Source of the DNA: Streptomyces sp. STR69
Lineage (GTDB): Bacteria > Actinomycetota > Actinomycetes > Streptomycetales > Streptomycetaceae
Direction of reading: 5' to 3'
Assembly: GCF_024519455.1 (NCBI RefSeq)
Contig: NZ_JALJRY010000005.1
Location: 144,210 to 208,209, forward strand
DNA length: 64,000 nucleotides
Part shown: piece by piece, positions 25,420-34,548 of the stretch
Position numbering within the stretch: the stretch's first letter is position 1
How the letters are laid out: every line of letters begins with the position of its first letter
Position numbers and translations under genes: made by a program
Notes under the pieces: generated by a model
What the model was told of the DNA's origin: nothing
Database searches by the model: none
What the model saw: the letters and a program-made list of their open reading frames with translations, nothing else

Positions 25420-26625
25420 CTAGGTCTGGAGATCTCCATCGGCCAGACGCCCCAGGATCAGCGCGATCCGCAGCGTGAACGCGGAACGTACATCGGACGG
25501 CGACCAGCCGGTGACGTCAGTCACACGTCGAAGCCGGTAGCGCACGGTGTTGGGATGGACGAACAGCATGCGTGCCGCACCTTCGAGACTACTCGCCTGT
25601 TCCAGATAGACGCTGAGCGTCTCCAGGAGCGCCGACCCGGCCTCCTCCAGTGGTCTGTAGATCTCCTCCACCAACTGGTCGCGCGCACCCGGGTCACCGG
25701 CCATCGCGCGTTCCGGAAGCAGGTCGTCCGCCAGCACCGGGCGCGGTGCGTCCTGCCAGGCGGAGCAGGCCTTCAGCCCGGCCGCGGCGGCCTGCGCGGA
25801 CCGGGTCGCGGCCAGCAGATCCGGCACGATCGGCCCGGCCACGACAGGTCCGGCCGCATACGGCCCGATCAGCGACTTGGCGACCGCGAGGGGGTTGTCG
25901 CTGCCTCCCGCGATCACGACGAGCCGGTCGCCCAGCACCCCGGTCAGCACCTGGAGCTTGGCGTGCCGGGCAGCACGGCGGATCGCCTCCACGGTCAGCT
26001 CGCTGTCGCCGTCGGGCGCGGTGCCCAGGACGACACACACGTGCTCCGGCGAGTTCCACCCGAGCGCGGCGGCCCGGGAGACAGCCCCTTCGTCGGCCTC
26101 GCCGCTCAGCACGGCGTTCACGACCAGCGACTCCAGCCGCGCGTCCCACGCACCGCGCGCCTCGGCGGCCTGCGCGTACACCTGGGCGGTCGCGAAGGCG
26201 ATCTCACGGGCGTACACGAGCAACGCCTCGCGGAGGACGGATTCGTCGCCGGGCGCCGCCACCTCGTCGATCGCGGACTCCATGACCTCGATCGTCGTGC
26301 GCACCATCTCCACGGTCTGGCGCAGCGTGATGGCCCGGGTCAGCTCCCGGGGCGCCGTACCGAAGACGTCGGTGGAGATCGCCTGGGGGGCGTCGGGATG
26401 CCGGAACCACTCGGTGAACGCGGCGATACCGGCCTGTGCGACCAGCCCGATCCAGGAACGGTTCTCCGGGGGCATCGCCCGGTACCACGGCAGCGACTCG
26501 TCCATGCGCGCGATGGCCTGGGCGGCGAGACTCCCGGACGACTGCTCCAGCCGCTTGAGGGTCGCCGGGTGCGAGTGGGCTCGGGGCAGGGGGGCTGCGG
26601 GTCTGGTGGTTTCGGGTTCGGGCAC
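25420..26625 (-). CDS. fasR: PucR-type regulator of fatty-acid synthesis (FasR)
   Basis: The product is about 401 residues. The C-terminal helix-turn-helix of the PucR/CdaR family is clear: SSLEGAARMLFVHPNTVRYRLRRVTDVTGWSPSDVRSAFTLRIALIL. A GGDEF-like regulatory core precedes it (VCVVLGTAPDGDSELTVE, RLVVIAGGSDNPLAVAKSLIGPY). In S. coelicolor the homologous gene in this position encodes FasR, an activator of fabDHPF, so synteny supports the name. The start is uncertain: GTG 26625 is taken, but ATG 26643 in the same frame is possible. Confidence 0.82.
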   Translation of the reverse strand: MPEPETTRPAAPLPRAHSHPATLKRLEQSSGSLAAQAIARMDESLPWYRAMPPENRSWIGLVAQAGIAAFTEWFRHPDAPQAISTDVFGTAPRELTRAITLRQTVEMVRTTIEVMESAIDEVAAPGDESVLREALLVYAREIAFATAQVYAQAAEARGAWDARLESLVVNAVLSGEADEGAVSRAAALGWNSPEHVCVVLGTAPDGDSELTVEAIRRAARHAKLQVLTGVLGDRLVVIAGGSDNPLAVAKSLIGPYAAGPVVAGPIVPDLLAATRSAQAAAAGLKACSAWQDAPRPVLADDLLPERAMAGDPGARDQLVEEIYRPLEEAGSALLETLSVYLEQASSLEGAARMLFVHPNTVRYRLRRVTDVTGWSPSDVRSAFTLRIALILGRLADGDLQT

Positions 26626-26645
26626 GTGACAAGACTGCACCATCT

Positions 26646-26683
26646 TTTGGTTCGGTCACCTTCGGGGCACCTTGAGCCGGTGT
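26646..26683. repeat. interspersed repeat R2, copy B
   Basis: TTTGGTTCGGTCACCTTCGG and the following 18 bp match copy A at 10684-10721 at about nine positions in ten. It lies in the short gap between divergent fasR and pirin genes, where it could overlap promoters. Confidence 0.7.
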
Positions 26684-26719
26684 GCCCTCGCCGTGGGCGG
26701 GACTACCGTGGTGGGTGTG

Positions 26720-27370
26720 ATGGACGTACGGCGTTCTGCCGAGCGGTACTCAGGGGGTGACCCGCAGGGCGGGATCCAGTCGTGGCACGCCTTTTCCTTC
26801 GGGCCGCACTACGACCCCGACAACCTCCGGTTCGGTGCGGTCATCGCCTGCAACGAGGAACGGCTCGCCCCGGGCGCCGGGTTCGACGAACACCCGCACA
26901 GCCACACCGAGATCGTCACGTGGGTCGTCGAGGGGGAGCTCAGCCACCGCGACTCCACCGGCCACCTCACGCGCGTCCGGCCCGGTGACGTGCAGCGTCT
27001 CAGTTCGGCGGCCGGGGTGCGGCATGTCGAGCGCAACGACAGCGACTCGCCCCTGACCTTCGTGCAGATGTGGCTGGCACCGCTGGAGCCCGGTGGCGAA
27101 CCGTCGTACGAGATCGTCCACGGCATCGCGGACTCCACTCCGTACGCGGTGCCGGAGGCGGGGGCGATGCTGCACGTGCGCCGTCTTACGCCCGGCGAGC
27201 GGACGGCCGTACCGGACGCGGCGCATGTGTACGTTCATGTGGTGCGCGGCGAAGTGAGCCTGGGCGGCGAGAAGTTGGGGCCGGGGGATGCTGCTCGGAT
27301 CACGGACGCGCGGGATCTGGCGGCTCAGGCGGCCACCGGGGCCGAGTTGTTGATGTGGGAGATGCTCTAG
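26720..27370 (+). CDS. pirin-family cupin protein
   Basis: The 216-residue protein has the pirin N-terminal cupin with metal-binding His residues in AGFDEHPHSHTEIVTWVVEGELSHRDS (about 50-75) and the GDVQRLSSAAGVRHVE strand pair. A second, weaker cupin half follows (HVVRGEVSLGGEKLGPGD). Bacterial pirins are iron-binding; some have quercetinase activity and some act as redox sensors, and the role here is open. ATG 26720 is preceded by GGTGGG. It overlaps the convergent serine-hydrolase gene by four bases at a CTAG. Confidence 0.9.
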   Translation: MDVRRSAERYSGGDPQGGIQSWHAFSFGPHYDPDNLRFGAVIACNEERLAPGAGFDEHPHSHTEIVTWVVEGELSHRDSTGHLTRVRPGDVQRLSSAAGVRHVERNDSDSPLTFVQMWLAPLEPGGEPSYEIVHGIADSTPYAVPEAGAMLHVRRLTPGERTAVPDAAHVYVHVVRGEVSLGGEKLGPGDAARITDARDLAAQAATGAELLMWEML

Positions 27371-28182
27371 ATCTCGGTCAGCACCGCGTCCGTGAAGGGC
27401 GGCCAGGCCTCCACCGCCCACGGCCCGAACGCCCGGTCCGTCAGTGCCACGCAGGCCGCGCCCGCCGTCGGGTCCACCCACAGGAACGTACCGGACTGGC
27501 CGAAGTGGCCGAAGGTGCGCGGGGAGGACGAACTGCCCGTCCAGTGCGGGGACTTGGAGTCGCGGATCTCGAAGCCGAGGCCCCAGTCGTTGGGGTTCTG
27601 GTGGCCGTAGCCCGGCAGGACGCCCTTGGTGCCCGGGTACTGGACCGTCATCGCCTCGGCGACCGTACGGGGGTCGAGGAGGCGCGGTGCCTGGAGTTCG
27701 GCGGCAAAGAGGAGGAGGTCGTCGACCGTCGAGACCCCGTCCTTCGCCGGGGAGCCTTCGAGGGTCGTTGAGCTCATGCCCAGCGGGTCCAGGACCGCCT
27801 GATGCAGGTACTCCGCGAACGGGATCTCCGTCGCCTTCGCGAGGTGGTCGCCCAGCTGCTCGAAGCCCGCGTTCGAGTACAGGCGGCGCTGTCCGGGGGG
27901 TGCCGTCACGCGGTGTTCGTCGAAGGCCAGGCCCGAGGTGTGGGCGAGGAGGTGGCGCACGGTGGAGCCGGGCGGGCCCGCCGGTTCGTCCAGCTCGATC
28001 GCGCCCTCCTCGTACGCGACGAGGGCGGCGTAGGCCGCGAGCGGCTTGGTGACCGAGGCGAGCGGGAAGCGGTGGGCGGTCGGGCCGCGGGTCCCGAGGA
28101 CGGTTCCGTCGGCCCGTACGACACCTGCTGCCGCGGTCGGCACCGGCCAGTTCTCGATCAGCGCGAGGTTCTGCAAGGACAT
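27367..28182 (-). CDS. serine hydrolase, beta-lactamase/DD-peptidase fold
   Basis: The 271-residue protein from ATG 28182 has the SxxK motif in FPLASVTKPLAAYAALVA near residue 45, the YxN motif in RRLYSNAGFEQLGDHL near 110, and a late GHFGQSGTFLWVDP in place of KTG. There is no signal peptide, so a cytoplasmic esterase or amidase is more likely than a cell-wall enzyme. Lengthening the frame to 28254 would add 24 residues without a ribosome site. Unusually short for class C relatives, but all core motifs are present. Confidence 0.85.
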   Translation of the reverse strand: MSLQNLALIENWPVPTAAAGVVRADGTVLGTRGPTAHRFPLASVTKPLAAYAALVAYEEGAIELDEPAGPPGSTVRHLLAHTSGLAFDEHRVTAPPGQRRLYSNAGFEQLGDHLAKATEIPFAEYLHQAVLDPLGMSSTTLEGSPAKDGVSTVDDLLLFAAELQAPRLLDPRTVAEAMTVQYPGTKGVLPGYGHQNPNDWGLGFEIRDSKSPHWTGSSSSPRTFGHFGQSGTFLWVDPTAGAACVALTDRAFGPWAVEAWPPFTDAVLTEI

Positions 28183-28277
28183 GCCGTCGAGCCTAAGCGC
28201 TCGGTCCCGGGCCTCCTGCCGATTTCTTACGGGTTCCGCTTGCTTCGAGTGCACTCCAAGGCCATAGCGTGGTGGCC

Positions 28278-28739
28278 ATGACGGTGATGGAGACCACGGG
28301 TACCAGGACCGACAGCTGCGCAGGCCCGCCGCAGGCCGAGCGGCGTCCCGACGGCGCGGACAGCTACACCATCAGCGAGGTCGTCGCCTTCACCGGGCTG
28401 ACGGCACACACCCTGCGCTGGTACGAGCGCATCGGGCTCATGCAGCACATCGACCGCTCGCACACCGGCCAGCGCCGCTACAGCAACCGCGACCTCGACT
28501 GGCTCGACCTCGTCGGCAAGCTCCGCCTGACCGGCATGCCGGTCGCCGACATGGTCCGCTACGCCGAGCTGGTGCGCGAGGGCGACCACACCTACGGCGA
28601 CCGCTTCGAACTCCTCGAAGCCACCCGCCGGGACGTCCTGGCCAGGATCGCCGAACTGCACGACACCCTCGCCGTACTCGACCGGAAGATCGCCTTCTAC
28701 GGCGAGGCCCACGCCTACGAGAAGGAGAAGGCAGGATGA
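28278..28739 (+). CDS. MerR-family regulator
   Basis: The 153-residue protein has a MerR winged helix (SYTISEVVAFTGLTAHTLRWYERIGLMQHIDRSHTGQRRYSNRDLDWLDLVGKLRLTGMPVADM, about 28-90) and a dimerising coiled coil (FELLEATRRDVLARIAELHDTLAVLDRKIAFY). There are no effector Cys residues of the metal-sensing kind, so a small organic or oxidative signal is likelier. Its stop overlaps the ATG of the aldo/keto reductase gene (ATGA). Genes of this pair are usually controlled by the MerR protein itself. Confidence 0.92.
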   Translation: MTVMETTGTRTDSCAGPPQAERRPDGADSYTISEVVAFTGLTAHTLRWYERIGLMQHIDRSHTGQRRYSNRDLDWLDLVGKLRLTGMPVADMVRYAELVREGDHTYGDRFELLEATRRDVLARIAELHDTLAVLDRKIAFYGEAHAYEKEKAG

Positions 28740-29752
28740 CCGACACCACGATCCCGACCGCACGGCTCGGCGCGGACGGCCCCGAGGTCGGCGTCCAGGG
28801 CCTCGGCTGCATGGGCATGAGCTTCGCCTACGGTCCCCCCGACGCGAAGGAGTCGCTGGCCACCCTGGACCGGGCGCTGGAGCTCGGCGTGACCTTCTAC
28901 GACACGGCGGACGTGTACGGCGTGGGGGAGAACGAGCGGTTCCTCTCGCCGTTCTTCAAGGCGCACCGTGACGAGGTCGTCGTCGCCACCAAGTTCGCCA
29001 TGTCCATCCCGCCCGGCGAGCCCACCCGGCGGGTCATCCGCAACGACCGGCCCTACATCCGCCAGGCCGTCGAGGCGAGCCTGCAACGTCTCGGCATCGA
29101 TGTCATCGACCTCTACTACATGCACCGCCGCGACCCGGCCGTCCCCATCGAGGAGACCGTCGGCGCGATGGCGGAGTTGGTGCGCGAGGGCAAGGTCAGG
29201 CACCTCGGGCTGAGCGAGGTCACGGGAGCGGAGCTGCGCGCGGCGCACACCGTGCACCCGATCGCCGCCGTGCAGTCGGAGTGGTCGCTTTTCAGCCGTG
29301 ACGTCGAGATCAGTCTCGTCGGGGCGGCCGTCGAACTGGGCTCGGCCGTCGTGCCGTACTCGCCGCTCGGCCGGGGCTTCCTCACCGGCTCCTTCGCCAA
29401 CGCCGAACAGGACCTGACGGAGGGCGACTTCCGCCGTTCGCAGCCCCGCTTCACCGGCGAGAACGCGTCGGCCAACGCGGCGCTCCTGGAACCGATCCGC
29501 GCGGTCGCCGACGCCCACGACGCCTCCCTCGGCCAGATCGCCCTGGCCTGGGTACAGCAGCGGGCCCAGGTCCACGGCCTCCCGGTGATCCCGATCCCCG
29601 GCACCACCAAGCGCAGGCGGGTGGAGGAGAACACGGCGGCGACGCGGATCGTCCTGACGGACGACGAGCTGACCCTGCTGGAGCCGATCGCCGGCAAGGT
29701 GGCGGGCGACCGCTACGCGGACATGACCTTCGCTTCCACCAGCAGGGAGTAG
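28736..29752 (+). CDS. aldo/keto reductase
   Basis: The 338-residue enzyme belongs to the AKR13/YajO-like group. The catalytic tetrad is seen as Asp and Tyr in FYDTADVYGVGENERFL, Lys in VVVATKFAM and His in LYYMHRRDP. The NADPH-binding end is in IPIPGTTKRRRVEENTAAT. It reduces aldehydes or ketones with NADPH. Translational coupling to the MerR regulator gene indicates an inducible detoxification unit. Length is typical. Confidence 0.93.
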   Translation: MTDTTIPTARLGADGPEVGVQGLGCMGMSFAYGPPDAKESLATLDRALELGVTFYDTADVYGVGENERFLSPFFKAHRDEVVVATKFAMSIPPGEPTRRVIRNDRPYIRQAVEASLQRLGIDVIDLYYMHRRDPAVPIEETVGAMAELVREGKVRHLGLSEVTGAELRAAHTVHPIAAVQSEWSLFSRDVEISLVGAAVELGSAVVPYSPLGRGFLTGSFANAEQDLTEGDFRRSQPRFTGENASANAALLEPIRAVADAHDASLGQIALAWVQQRAQVHGLPVIPIPGTTKRRRVEENTAATRIVLTDDELTLLEPIAGKVAGDRYADMTFASTSRE

Positions 29753-29758
29753 TGGTCC

Positions 29759-30607
29759 TTACAGTTCCGCGAGGAGTTCCGCCTTCTTCACGGTGAACTC
29801 CTCGTCCGTCACCAGCCCCGCTGCATGCAACTCACCAAGATGCCGAATCCGCTCGGCGATGTCCGCGGGGTCACGCCGAGCGGCCGGGATCACAGCCGTA
29901 GGACGCGCGGAGCGAACGGCGGAAAGGACCGCTGCCGCGAACGGCAGAGACTCGTGCACCGGCCCGTATCCCAGCCCGAACACCACAGCCGCCGGATCCT
30001 GATCCACCGGCACCGGCGGCGCAGTCCCCCGCAGCAGCCGTAGATGACCCTCGAAGACCTCGGGGGAGCGCCACTCGACGCCGTTGAGGTCGGTGACCGG
30101 GAAGCTCTGGTCGCCGGCCTTCCACTTGGCCGACGAGGCGCCGGTCCAGAACCAGCGGAAGGACACCGTCTTCCCGTCGAAGGTCGCCTTCCCGTCGTAC
30201 GCCTTGAAGCGCAGCGGTACTTCGGGCGCGGCCACCAGGAACCGTTCGGCGGGCCCGCGGTCCTGTTTCAGCTGGGCGCGCAGCTCGTCGGCGTAGTACT
30301 CGGCGAGGGTCTCGCGCTCGGCGGGCAGCACCAGTTGATAGGGGTCGCTGCCCTCCTTCAGCTGGCCGGCCGCCGCCTCCATGAGCGGGTCGGAGCCGGG
30401 GCGCGGTACGACGCGCAGGACGACGGTGCCGCGTCTGCCGGGGGCGAGCGTCACCGTCTCGATCGCCTCGAAGGGGATCCAGCGTTCACCGAGCGCCTGG
30501 AACAGCTTGGGGGTTCGAATGCCCCGCTCGTAGCGGATACGCACGAAGTCGGACTCGAACTCCCAAGCGGCATGAAATCCGGCCAGTACGTCACCCATGC
30601 GGCTCAT
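29759..30607 (-). CDS. DUF4429 and SHOCT domain protein
   Basis: The product is 282 residues from ATG 30607 (or 279 from ATG 30598). Two DUF4429 repeats are visible: GFHAAWEFESDFVRIRYERG with IPFEAIETVTLAPG, and later AYDGKATFDGKTVSFRWFWTGAS with SFPVTDLNGVEWRSPE. The C-terminus is a SHOCT helix pair (DPADIAERIRHLGELHAAGLVTDEEFTVKKAELLAEL). SHOCT motifs occur at the ends of many bacterial proteins and are thought to mediate oligomerisation; the DUF4429 part resembles PH-like folds. No catalytic residues are seen. Confidence 0.85.
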   Translation of the reverse strand: MSRMGDVLAGFHAAWEFESDFVRIRYERGIRTPKLFQALGERWIPFEAIETVTLAPGRRGTVVLRVVPRPGSDPLMEAAAGQLKEGSDPYQLVLPAERETLAEYYADELRAQLKQDRGPAERFLVAAPEVPLRFKAYDGKATFDGKTVSFRWFWTGASSAKWKAGDQSFPVTDLNGVEWRSPEVFEGHLRLLRGTAPPVPVDQDPAAVVFGLGYGPVHESLPFAAAVLSAVRSARPTAVIPAARRDPADIAERIRHLGELHAAGLVTDEEFTVKKAELLAEL

Positions 30608-30665
30608 CGTAGGCGGCACACACTCCTCCGTCCCATCCCCGCGCAGACCGCAGTTCCTGCTGTTT

Positions 30666-31895
30666 CTACGCGCGTCCGGCCGCCGGGGCGTCGGACAGAC
30701 CCTGTCGGCAGGTGTCGGTGTCGTGCGCGCACGACACCGCGTCGTACGCGCCCACACCGATGTCGGCGAAATTGGCGAGGCTGTCGGTACCCGACGCGAA
30801 GTAGCCGGTGTGCCCCTTGGCGTCCTTCGCGGCCAGCACCCGCGCGCCGAACGCCCTGGACACCGGGTCCTCGCCGTGCCCGAGACCGCCGACCTCCATG
30901 TACGGCACGTCCTGGATCCAGTCGTCGGCGTCCCGCATCGCCCACACCTGGGCGAGGGTGTGCAGGTGGGAGGCGTTCGAGGCGCGCATACCGGGGCTGC
31001 CGGCCACCGCGATGTCGGTCACCCGGGGCGGCAGTTCGTGTGCGGCGACCCCGCACACCACCGAGCCGTAGCTGTGGCAGAAGAGGGCGATCCGCGAGGT
31101 GCCGGGCAGCGCGCGTACCAGCGCGTTCAGCCGTACGGCGCCTGCCTCGGCGCGTCCCGCGGTGGCCGAGTCGATGCCGAGGCCGCCGGGCGCGGTGTAG
31201 TCGGCCCAGGCGATGACGGCCGTGCGCGTGCCGGTGTCGGTCGCGGACTTCGCCGTGTTCTCGGCGGCGTACAGGTTCTGCGCCATACCGACCGGTGCCG
31301 AGTAGCTCTTGTTGGTCTTCTGGAAGGTCAGCAGGTCGGTGTCGACACCGGGGACGATGATCGAGACGCGCTGCGCGGTGTCCAGGTCGCCGAAGACCTC
31401 GGCGATCCGGCCCGAACCCTCGGGGTCGAAGGCCAGGATGTGGCGGTCCCCGCTCATCAGCGCCTCGAAGCGGTGCATGAGGCGGCCCGCCTCCTGCTTG
31501 CCGTAGGGCGTGAGGCGGCTGTCGTGCATGCGCTTCCGCTCGACCTTGCGGGCCTGGTCGAGGGCGATGTGGTTGGCGCGGTAGCGCAGCTGGACCGGGG
31601 CGCCGTTCATGTTGCCGACCGCGAGGGGATAGCGGTGCGCGAGGCGCGTGCGCTGCTGGGCGGTGAGCGAGGCGAAGAAGCGGGCCAGCCGGGTCGGGGA
31701 GGCGTCCGGGTCGGGCAGCTCGCGCCCGTTTATGCGGCCGTGCTCCCATGCGGAGAGGGAGGCCTGGAGCGCCGTTTTCCCGGGGTGGCTGCGTACCGCG
31801 GTCCAGCCGGTGGTCGCCAGCATCACGAACACCACGGCCAGCGCGAGCAGCGCGCGCCAGGCGTTCAGCGTGGGGGAGGAGTCGAAGGAAGTCAC
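30666..31895 (-). CDS. membrane-anchored alpha/beta hydrolase (DUF1023 type)
   Basis: The 409-residue protein has an N-terminal hydrophobic anchor (WRALLALAVVFVMLATTGWTAV) followed by an outer-facing domain. The DUF1023 hydrolase core shows VSIIVPGVDTDL, then TAVIAWADYTAPGGLG, then the nucleophile elbow RIALFCHSYGSVVCGVAA with CHSYGS, and DIAVAGSPGM. Substrates of the family are not known; lipid or peptide esters are possible. The C-terminal part has two Cys (AVSCAHDTDTC) that may form a disulfide outside the cell. No clear ribosome site is seen at GTG 31895, so the start is tentative. Confidence 0.85.
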   Translation of the reverse strand: MTSFDSSPTLNAWRALLALAVVFVMLATTGWTAVRSHPGKTALQASLSAWEHGRINGRELPDPDASPTRLARFFASLTAQQRTRLAHRYPLAVGNMNGAPVQLRYRANHIALDQARKVERKRMHDSRLTPYGKQEAGRLMHRFEALMSGDRHILAFDPEGSGRIAEVFGDLDTAQRVSIIVPGVDTDLLTFQKTNKSYSAPVGMAQNLYAAENTAKSATDTGTRTAVIAWADYTAPGGLGIDSATAGRAEAGAVRLNALVRALPGTSRIALFCHSYGSVVCGVAAHELPPRVTDIAVAGSPGMRASNASHLHTLAQVWAMRDADDWIQDVPYMEVGGLGHGEDPVSRAFGARVLAAKDAKGHTGYFASGTDSLANFADIGVGAYDAVSCAHDTDTCRQGLSDAPAAGRA

Positions 31896-31978
31896 TGGGA
31901 GGACACACTAGGAGAACGAGAGGGTCTCGCGTTAACCGAGTGACGGGGATCACGTTTCAGCGGTACGTGATGAGGAAC

Positions 31979-32614
31979 TCAGTACGACTCGCTCGCGCGC
32001 CAGTTCCCCGCGAGCGCCGGTCCCACCCCGTCCAGGTAGGCGGCCGTCAACTCCCGCATCGCCTCGATGCTGAGGTCGTCCCCCGCGATCCACATCCGCT
32101 CCACCACCCGCATCACCCCGCCGAACACCGCCACCACCAGCCGCGGCCGGGGGTCCGCGTCCATTGCCAGCCCCTCGCGTACGGCGATGATCTGCGCGAG
32201 TTCCTCCTCCAGCTCCATCGAGCGCCGCAGATGCGCGGCGAGCAGCGCGGGCGTCGACTCGATGACCCGGTAGGTGCGCATGTGCAGGTCCAGCGGTACG
32301 ACCTGCTGGATCGCCTCGTTGATGGTGTCCCAGCTCTCCAGCACGGCCCGGCGCAGCGCCTCCAGCGGGGCCTCGTGCGGCGGGCGGGCGCGGACGGCCC
32401 CGACGAAGTGCGTCTCGGTGAGCCGGGGCACGAAGAACGCGGCCTCCTCCTTGCCCGCGAAGTAGCGGAAGAAGGTGCGCTGCGAGACGTCGACGGCCTC
32501 GGCGATCTCGTCGACGGTGGTCTGTTCGTAGCCCTTGGTCGTGAACAGTTCGAGGGCGGCGTGCAGCAGCGCGTCCCGCGTGCGGGCCTTCTTGCGCTCG
32601 CGCAATGTCTCCAT
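31979..32614 (-). CDS. TetR-family regulator of a drug exporter
   Basis: The 211-residue protein from ATG 32614 (AAGGAG site) has the TetR DNA-binding helix pair (LELFTTKGYEQTTVDEIAEAVDVSQRTFFRYFAGKEEAAFF). The C-terminal half is helical and ligand-binding. It is divergent from the DHA2 exporter gene, and a perfect GTCAGC-G-GCTGAC palindrome lies in the 83-bp gap. It should repress the exporter and itself until a drug-like ligand binds. Confidence 0.92.
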   Translation of the reverse strand: METLRERKKARTRDALLHAALELFTTKGYEQTTVDEIAEAVDVSQRTFFRYFAGKEEAAFFVPRLTETHFVGAVRARPPHEAPLEALRRAVLESWDTINEAIQQVVPLDLHMRTYRVIESTPALLAAHLRRSMELEEELAQIIAVREGLAMDADPRPRLVVAVFGGVMRVVERMWIAGDDLSIEAMRELTAAYLDGVGPALAGNWRASESY

Positions 32615-32633
32615 GCCGTTCTCCTTGCGATTG

Positions 32634-32684
32634 TTGACAGCCGCCGACATCTGCACCTGTTTGTCAACTGTCAGCGGCTGACAC
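32634..32684. promoter_or_regulatory. TetR operator region between regulator and exporter
   Basis: The perfect palindrome GTCAGCGGCTGAC spans 32670-32682. An imperfect inverted copy, TTGACAGCCGCCGACA, lies at 32634-32649. Together they span the whole divergent promoter gap, as expected for dual repression. Confidence 0.6.
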
Positions 32685-32697
32685 TAGCCTCGAACGC

Positions 32698-34317
32698 ATG
32701 ACTAGTCAGACCACCATCAGCGCGACGGGGCCGGGGGACAAGGCACCGGCCGCCCCGTCCGACCCGACGCCCTCCACGGGGCTGCGCGGCCACCCGTGGT
32801 TCACCCTCATAACCGTCGCCGTCGGCGTCATGATGGTGGCCCTCGACGGCACCATCGTCGCCATCGCCAACCCGGCCATCCAGAAGGACCTCGGCGCCAG
32901 CTTCGCCGACGTCCAGTGGATCACCAACGGCTACTTCCTCGCCCTCGCGGTCTCCCTCATCACCGCCGGCAAGCTCGGCGACCGCTTCGGCCACCGCCAG
33001 ACCTTCCTGATCGGCGTGAGCGGATTCGCCCTCGCGTCCGGCGCGATCGGCCTCTCGCACAGCATCGCGTTCGTCGTCACCTTCCGCGTGCTCCAGGGGC
33101 TGTTCGGCGCGCTGCTGATGCCGGCCGCGCTCGGCCTGCTGCGGGCCACCTTCCCCGCCGAGAAGCTCAACATGGCCATCGGCCTGTGGGGCATGGTCAT
33201 CGGCGCCTCCACCGCGGGCGGCCCGATTCTCGGCGGCGTCCTCGTCGAGCACGTCAACTGGCAGTCGGTGTTCTTCATCAACGTGCCGGTCGGCGCCATC
33301 GCGCTGATCCTCGGCCTGCTGATCCTGCGTGACCACCGCGCCGAGAACGTGCCCCGCTCCTTCGACATCCTCGGCATCGTGCTGCTCTCCGGCGCGATGT
33401 TCTGCCTCGTCTGGGCCCTCATCAAGGCGCCCGCCTGGGGCTGGGGCGCCGGTACGACCTGGGCGTTCCTCGCCGCGTCCGTCCTGGGCTTCGCCCTGTT
33501 CGCCTTCTGGGAGCAGCGCGTCAAGGAACCCCTCATCCCGCTGGGCCTGTTCCGCTCCGTCCCGCTGTCCGCGGGCGTCGTGTTGATGGTCCTGATGGCG
33601 ATCGCCTTCATGGGCGGCCTGTTCTTCGTGACGTTCTATCTGCAGAACGTGCACGGTATGAGCCCCATCGACGCCGGTCTCCACCTCCTCCCACTCACCG
33701 GGATGATGATCGTCGGCTCCCCGCTGGCCGGCGCGGCGATCACCAAGCTCGGCCCGCGCATCCCGCTGGCCGGCGGCATGGCGGCCACCGCGATCGCCAT
33801 GTACGGCATGTCCACCCTGGAGTCGGACACCGGCAGCGCGGTCATGTCCATCTGGTTCGCCCTGCTGGGCCTCGGCCTCGCCCCCGTGATGGTCGGCGCC
33901 ACCGAGGTCATCGTGGGCAACGCCCCCATGGAGCTCTCCGGTGTCGCCGGCGGTCTCCAGCAGGCCGCGATGCAGATCGGCGGCAGCCTCGGTACGGCCG
34001 TCCTCGGCGCCGTCATGGCCTCCCGCGTCGACAGCGACCTGGCCGACAACTGGGCGGACGCGGGTCTGCCCAAGCTCACCCAGCCGCAACTGGACGCGAC
34101 CGCCGAAGCGGTCCAGGTCGGTGTCGCCCCGGTCGCCCCGGGCACCCCGGCGGCGGTCGCCGCGAAGATCACGCAGGTCGCCCACGACACCTTTATCTCC
34201 GGCATGAGCCTGGCCTGCCTGGTCGCGGCCGGCGTAGCGGTGGTCGCGGTGTTCGTCGCCCTGCTGACCAAGCGCGGCGAGAACGCGGAGGCGGGCGCGG
34301 GAGCCGCCCACATCTAA
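32698..34317 (+). CDS. DHA2-family drug/proton antiporter (14 TMS)
   Basis: The 539-residue protein is a 14-helix MFS exporter. It has motif A in GKLGDRFGHRQTFLIG, the DHA2 N-terminal VMMVALDGTIVAIANPAIQKDL with its Asp in helix 1, motif C in GMVIGASTAGGPILGGVLVEHVNWQSVFFINVPVG, and the later VSGVAGGLQQAAMQIGGSLGTAVLG. It should expel cationic or hydrophobic compounds using the proton gradient. Control by the divergent TetR protein is likely. A strong hairpin with a T run follows at 34440-34480. Confidence 0.93.
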   Translation: MTSQTTISATGPGDKAPAAPSDPTPSTGLRGHPWFTLITVAVGVMMVALDGTIVAIANPAIQKDLGASFADVQWITNGYFLALAVSLITAGKLGDRFGHRQTFLIGVSGFALASGAIGLSHSIAFVVTFRVLQGLFGALLMPAALGLLRATFPAEKLNMAIGLWGMVIGASTAGGPILGGVLVEHVNWQSVFFINVPVGAIALILGLLILRDHRAENVPRSFDILGIVLLSGAMFCLVWALIKAPAWGWGAGTTWAFLAASVLGFALFAFWEQRVKEPLIPLGLFRSVPLSAGVVLMVLMAIAFMGGLFFVTFYLQNVHGMSPIDAGLHLLPLTGMMIVGSPLAGAAITKLGPRIPLAGGMAATAIAMYGMSTLESDTGSAVMSIWFALLGLGLAPVMVGATEVIVGNAPMELSGVAGGLQQAAMQIGGSLGTAVLGAVMASRVDSDLADNWADAGLPKLTQPQLDATAEAVQVGVAPVAPGTPAAVAAKITQVAHDTFISGMSLACLVAAGVAVVAVFVALLTKRGENAEAGAGAAHI

Positions 34318-34439
34318 CCCTTTTTCAGGGCGAGTTCGCCTATCAGGGTGACTGCGCTAAAGATTCCTGGCGTTCGGTACGCGCCGCAGGTCACAGTAAG
34401 TCAAGTCCTCCGCAGGGCAGGGGGGACGGGTGGTCTGCG

Positions 34440-34480
34440 GCGCGCTGCCGGAGGGGGGCAGCGCGCAAGCAGGCTTTTTT
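34440..34480 (+). terminator. intrinsic terminator after the exporter gene
   Basis: GCGCGCTGCC (34440-34449) pairs with GGCAGCGCGC (34457-34466) around a 7-base loop. A run of six T at 34475-34480 follows shortly after, an unusually classical rho-independent signal for Streptomyces. Confidence 0.8.
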
Positions 34481-34548
34481 CATGCGTACGGGGGTAGCGG
34501 TCGTAGTGTCGTAGTACGGAACTGGCGTGGACATCCAGGGAGTTGACG

